Source: JAAZMU01 sp964547725 (GTDB taxonomy: Bacteria; Patescibacteriota; Minisyncoccia; Minisyncoccales; Minisyncoccaceae). From it: a stretch of DNA of 13,591 nucleotides. The stretch lies in contig CAZJOO010000018.1 of NCBI GenBank assembly GCA_964547725.1, forward strand, positions 1-13,591. The letters run 5' to 3'. A program made the translations under genes and the position numbers. Positions 12,850-13,591 of this stretch are shown piece by piece. Position 1 is the stretch's first letter, and the number at the start of each line of letters is the position of its first letter. The notes below the pieces were generated by a model. The model ran no database searches. It was given only the letters and a program-made list of their open reading frames with translations, and was not told where the DNA came from.

Positions 12850-12952
12850 TCACTCTACTAATAATTTTTCATAAATCATTCTTGCGACGTGATTTAAATT
12901 TTTGGAATAAATGTTCTTTGCAACTTCCTTTTTCAGCGGAACAAGCAGATTG
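12850..12952 (-). CDS. C-terminal fragment of an unidentified protein (5' end lost in assembly gap)
   Basis: Left of the second N run, one minus-strand frame stays open for 33 codons to a TGA at 12850-12852. It starts NLLVPLKKEVAKNIY and ends NHVARMIYEKLLVE, an amphipathic helical ending of the kind seen in many glycosyltransferase C-termini. A second frame (stop at 12869-12871) is open for 27 codons and contains CSAEKGSC, which could instead continue the Cys-rich protein across the gap. The third frame stops after five codons. The gap length is unknown, so I cannot decide between them. Confidence 0.35.
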
Positions 12953-12962
12953 NNNNNNNNNN
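12953..12962. other. Assembly gap (10 Ns)
   Basis: Ten undefined bases that cut the 3' part of the Cys-rich gene. The true length and the link between the two contigs are unknown. Confidence 0.95.
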
Positions 12963-13280
12963 ATATTCAGTATCATCATTCTTACTATTACTATCTACGT
13001 TATGTAAAATAGAAGCCGATAAGTCTGAAGTATTTTTTGGCGTAGATGCTGATGGTGTGGATTCGGATTTTGTAACTGCTTTCACGTTCGTAGTTTTTTT
13101 AGAAGAGTTACATTGTGGATAATAAGGAGCGCAAGTTGAAGACAAAGAAGTCCCGTCACAACATTTACAACCACAAACTCCACCATGATGAGAACAACAA
13201 CCGCTCCTTGCATTAACAACCATAAAAGGAACTATTAAGAATATTAATAAAATTATTATTATTTTAAAATTATTATTCAT
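12963..13280 (-). CDS. Secreted Cys-rich protein (3' end lost in gap)
   Basis: 106 codons are visible before the Ns. Residues 1-24 form a signal peptide: an Asn/Lys start, then a long Ile/Leu/Val core and VVNA before Arg25. The mature part begins RSGCCSHHGGVCGCKCCDG and goes on TSLSSTCAPYYPQC, with eight cysteines (28, 29, 36, 38, 40, 41, 50, 57). This conserved CC-HHGG-CGC-CCDG-CAPYYPxC signature is one I know from small exported proteins of varied bacteria, often beside nuclease-like or cell-surface domains; its function is not established. It is followed by a Ser/Thr/Asn-rich linker, which suggests another domain in the missing part. The naive end through the Ns at 12933 is not reliable. 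The upstream 34-residue membrane peptide ends 16 bp before this start. Confidence 0.65.
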
Positions 13281-13296
13281 GTTAATTATTTTATTG

Positions 13297-13401
13297 CTAA
13301 TTCAAACCCCCCGATTGATGTTTTAAAAATAATTCATAAGCAAAACATACTATTAGAAATACAATAAGTCCGATTGCTATTTTCTTTGTAAGTTTCTCCA
13401 T
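13297..13401 (-). CDS. 34-residue single-span membrane peptide
   Basis: ATG at 13399-13401, TAG at 13297-13299. The peptide starts MEKLTKKIAIGLIVFLIVCF and ends FLKHQSGGLN: a basic start, one hydrophobic span of about 15 residues, and a polar end, a typical small membrane protein. A TATAAT at 13417-13422 predicts transcription from about 13410. It lies 16 bp upstream of the Cys-rich secreted protein on the same strand, so the two probably share a transcript. It could alternatively be a non-coding leader. Confidence 0.5.
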   Translation of the reverse strand: MEKLTKKIAIGLIVFLIVCFAYELFLKHQSGGLN

Positions 13402-13416
13402 AATATTATTTTAAAG

Positions 13417-13422
13417 ATTATA
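13417..13422 (-). promoter_or_regulatory. -10 box ahead of the small membrane peptide
   Basis: Perfect TATAAT on the minus strand. The -35 is poor (TGTTTA at 17 bp or TTTACG at 15 bp). A small dyad, GTTC-TTC-GAAC (13429-13439), sits in the spacer and could be an operator. Confidence 0.4.
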
Positions 13423-13546
13423 TTGATGTTCGAAGAACGTAAACACTTCAAGTTATAAATATTAAATTTCTAATGCCTGCAAAGCTTTCTCAGACATTTT
13501 TATTTTTCCTTATTCGACGCTCTTCGTGCATATATTTATTATAAAA

Positions 13547-13591
13547 CTATTTTTTTACGCAACCATTTCCTGATTTGTAGTAACCACTATC
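13547..13591 (-). CDS. C-terminal end of a Cys-containing protein (runs off window)
   Basis: From the right edge a minus-strand frame encodes DSGYYKSGNGCVKK and stops at TAG (13547-13549). The Tyr/Gly/Ser/Cys-rich ending recalls C-terminal repeats of small exported Cys-rich proteins, in keeping with the neighbouring secreted protein. With 14 residues the call is weak; other frames were not as protein-like. Confidence 0.35.
   Translation of the reverse strand, partial: DSGYYKSGNGCVKK

Noticed and set aside
13429..13439. LexA-type operator near the right end
   Set aside because: The dyad GTTC-TTC-GAAC has the half-sites in the wrong order and spacing for the Gram-positive LexA box CGAAC-N4-GTTCG.
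1..13591. CRISPR arrays, tRNA or rRNA genes, transposase genes, recoded stop codons
   Set aside because: No regularly spaced short repeats, no tRNA-like cloverleaf or rRNA motifs, and no transposase frame were found. TGA ends normal genes (for example at 10885), so UGA recoding is unlikely.

Overview
The window is about 13.6 kb of A/T-rich bacterial DNA using the standard bacterial code: TAA, TAG and TGA all end genes here. Gene content points to the Candidate Phyla Radiation (Patescibacteria, Parcubacteria-like). The evidence is tandem prepilin-LamG proteins with a 'YIAGLNSLLAKG..' tail, a membrane protein that joins an O-antigen-ligase-like body to C-terminal TPRs, a compact genome with many overlapping genes, and several genes whose predicted transcription start falls almost on the ATG. 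This placement is inferred from family resemblance; no rRNA or tRNA is present. Two runs of 10 Ns (1845-1854 and 12953-12962) show the window is a scaffold of three contigs.

Left part, all on the minus strand and read right to left. At 6118-6420 is a ribosome hibernation factor (hpf), followed by a degenerate spermidine-synthase-like protein (5236-6057) and secA (2761-5193), which ends in an intrinsic terminator. The U-tract of that terminator overlaps the -35 region of a near-consensus promoter for three tandem prepilin-LamG paralogues (about 1787-2694, 928-1797, 90-938). The paralogues share nearly identical ends, have different middles, and overlap each other by the same 11 nt. The start of an HD-domain protein follows at the left edge. 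SecA exports proteins, and the pilin-like adhesins depend on membrane insertion and prepilin processing.

Centre. murB (6506-7330) has its own downstream terminator. Directly upstream lies a 433-bp gene-free stretch that I read as three successive minus-strand promoter/short-RNA/terminator modules plus a long imperfect inverted repeat. The last hairpin ends a few bases before the murB ATG, like an attenuator. Next comes a self-contained divergent pair: a soluble TPR protein (7764-8477, minus) and a two-pass membrane protein of unknown function (8608-9117, plus). Back-to-back promoters lie between them and a terminator follows each gene.

Right part. An O-antigen-ligase-like/TPR membrane protein (10885-12678) overlaps by 4 nt an ABC exporter (9155-10888); together they suggest envelope glycan assembly or export. 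Beyond the second gap are a secreted Cys-rich protein, a 34-residue single-span membrane peptide, and the end of another Cys-containing protein at the window edge.

The most unusual parts are the tandem prepilin-LamG array, with an assembly gap inside its own repeat, and the small-RNA/attenuator region upstream of murB.
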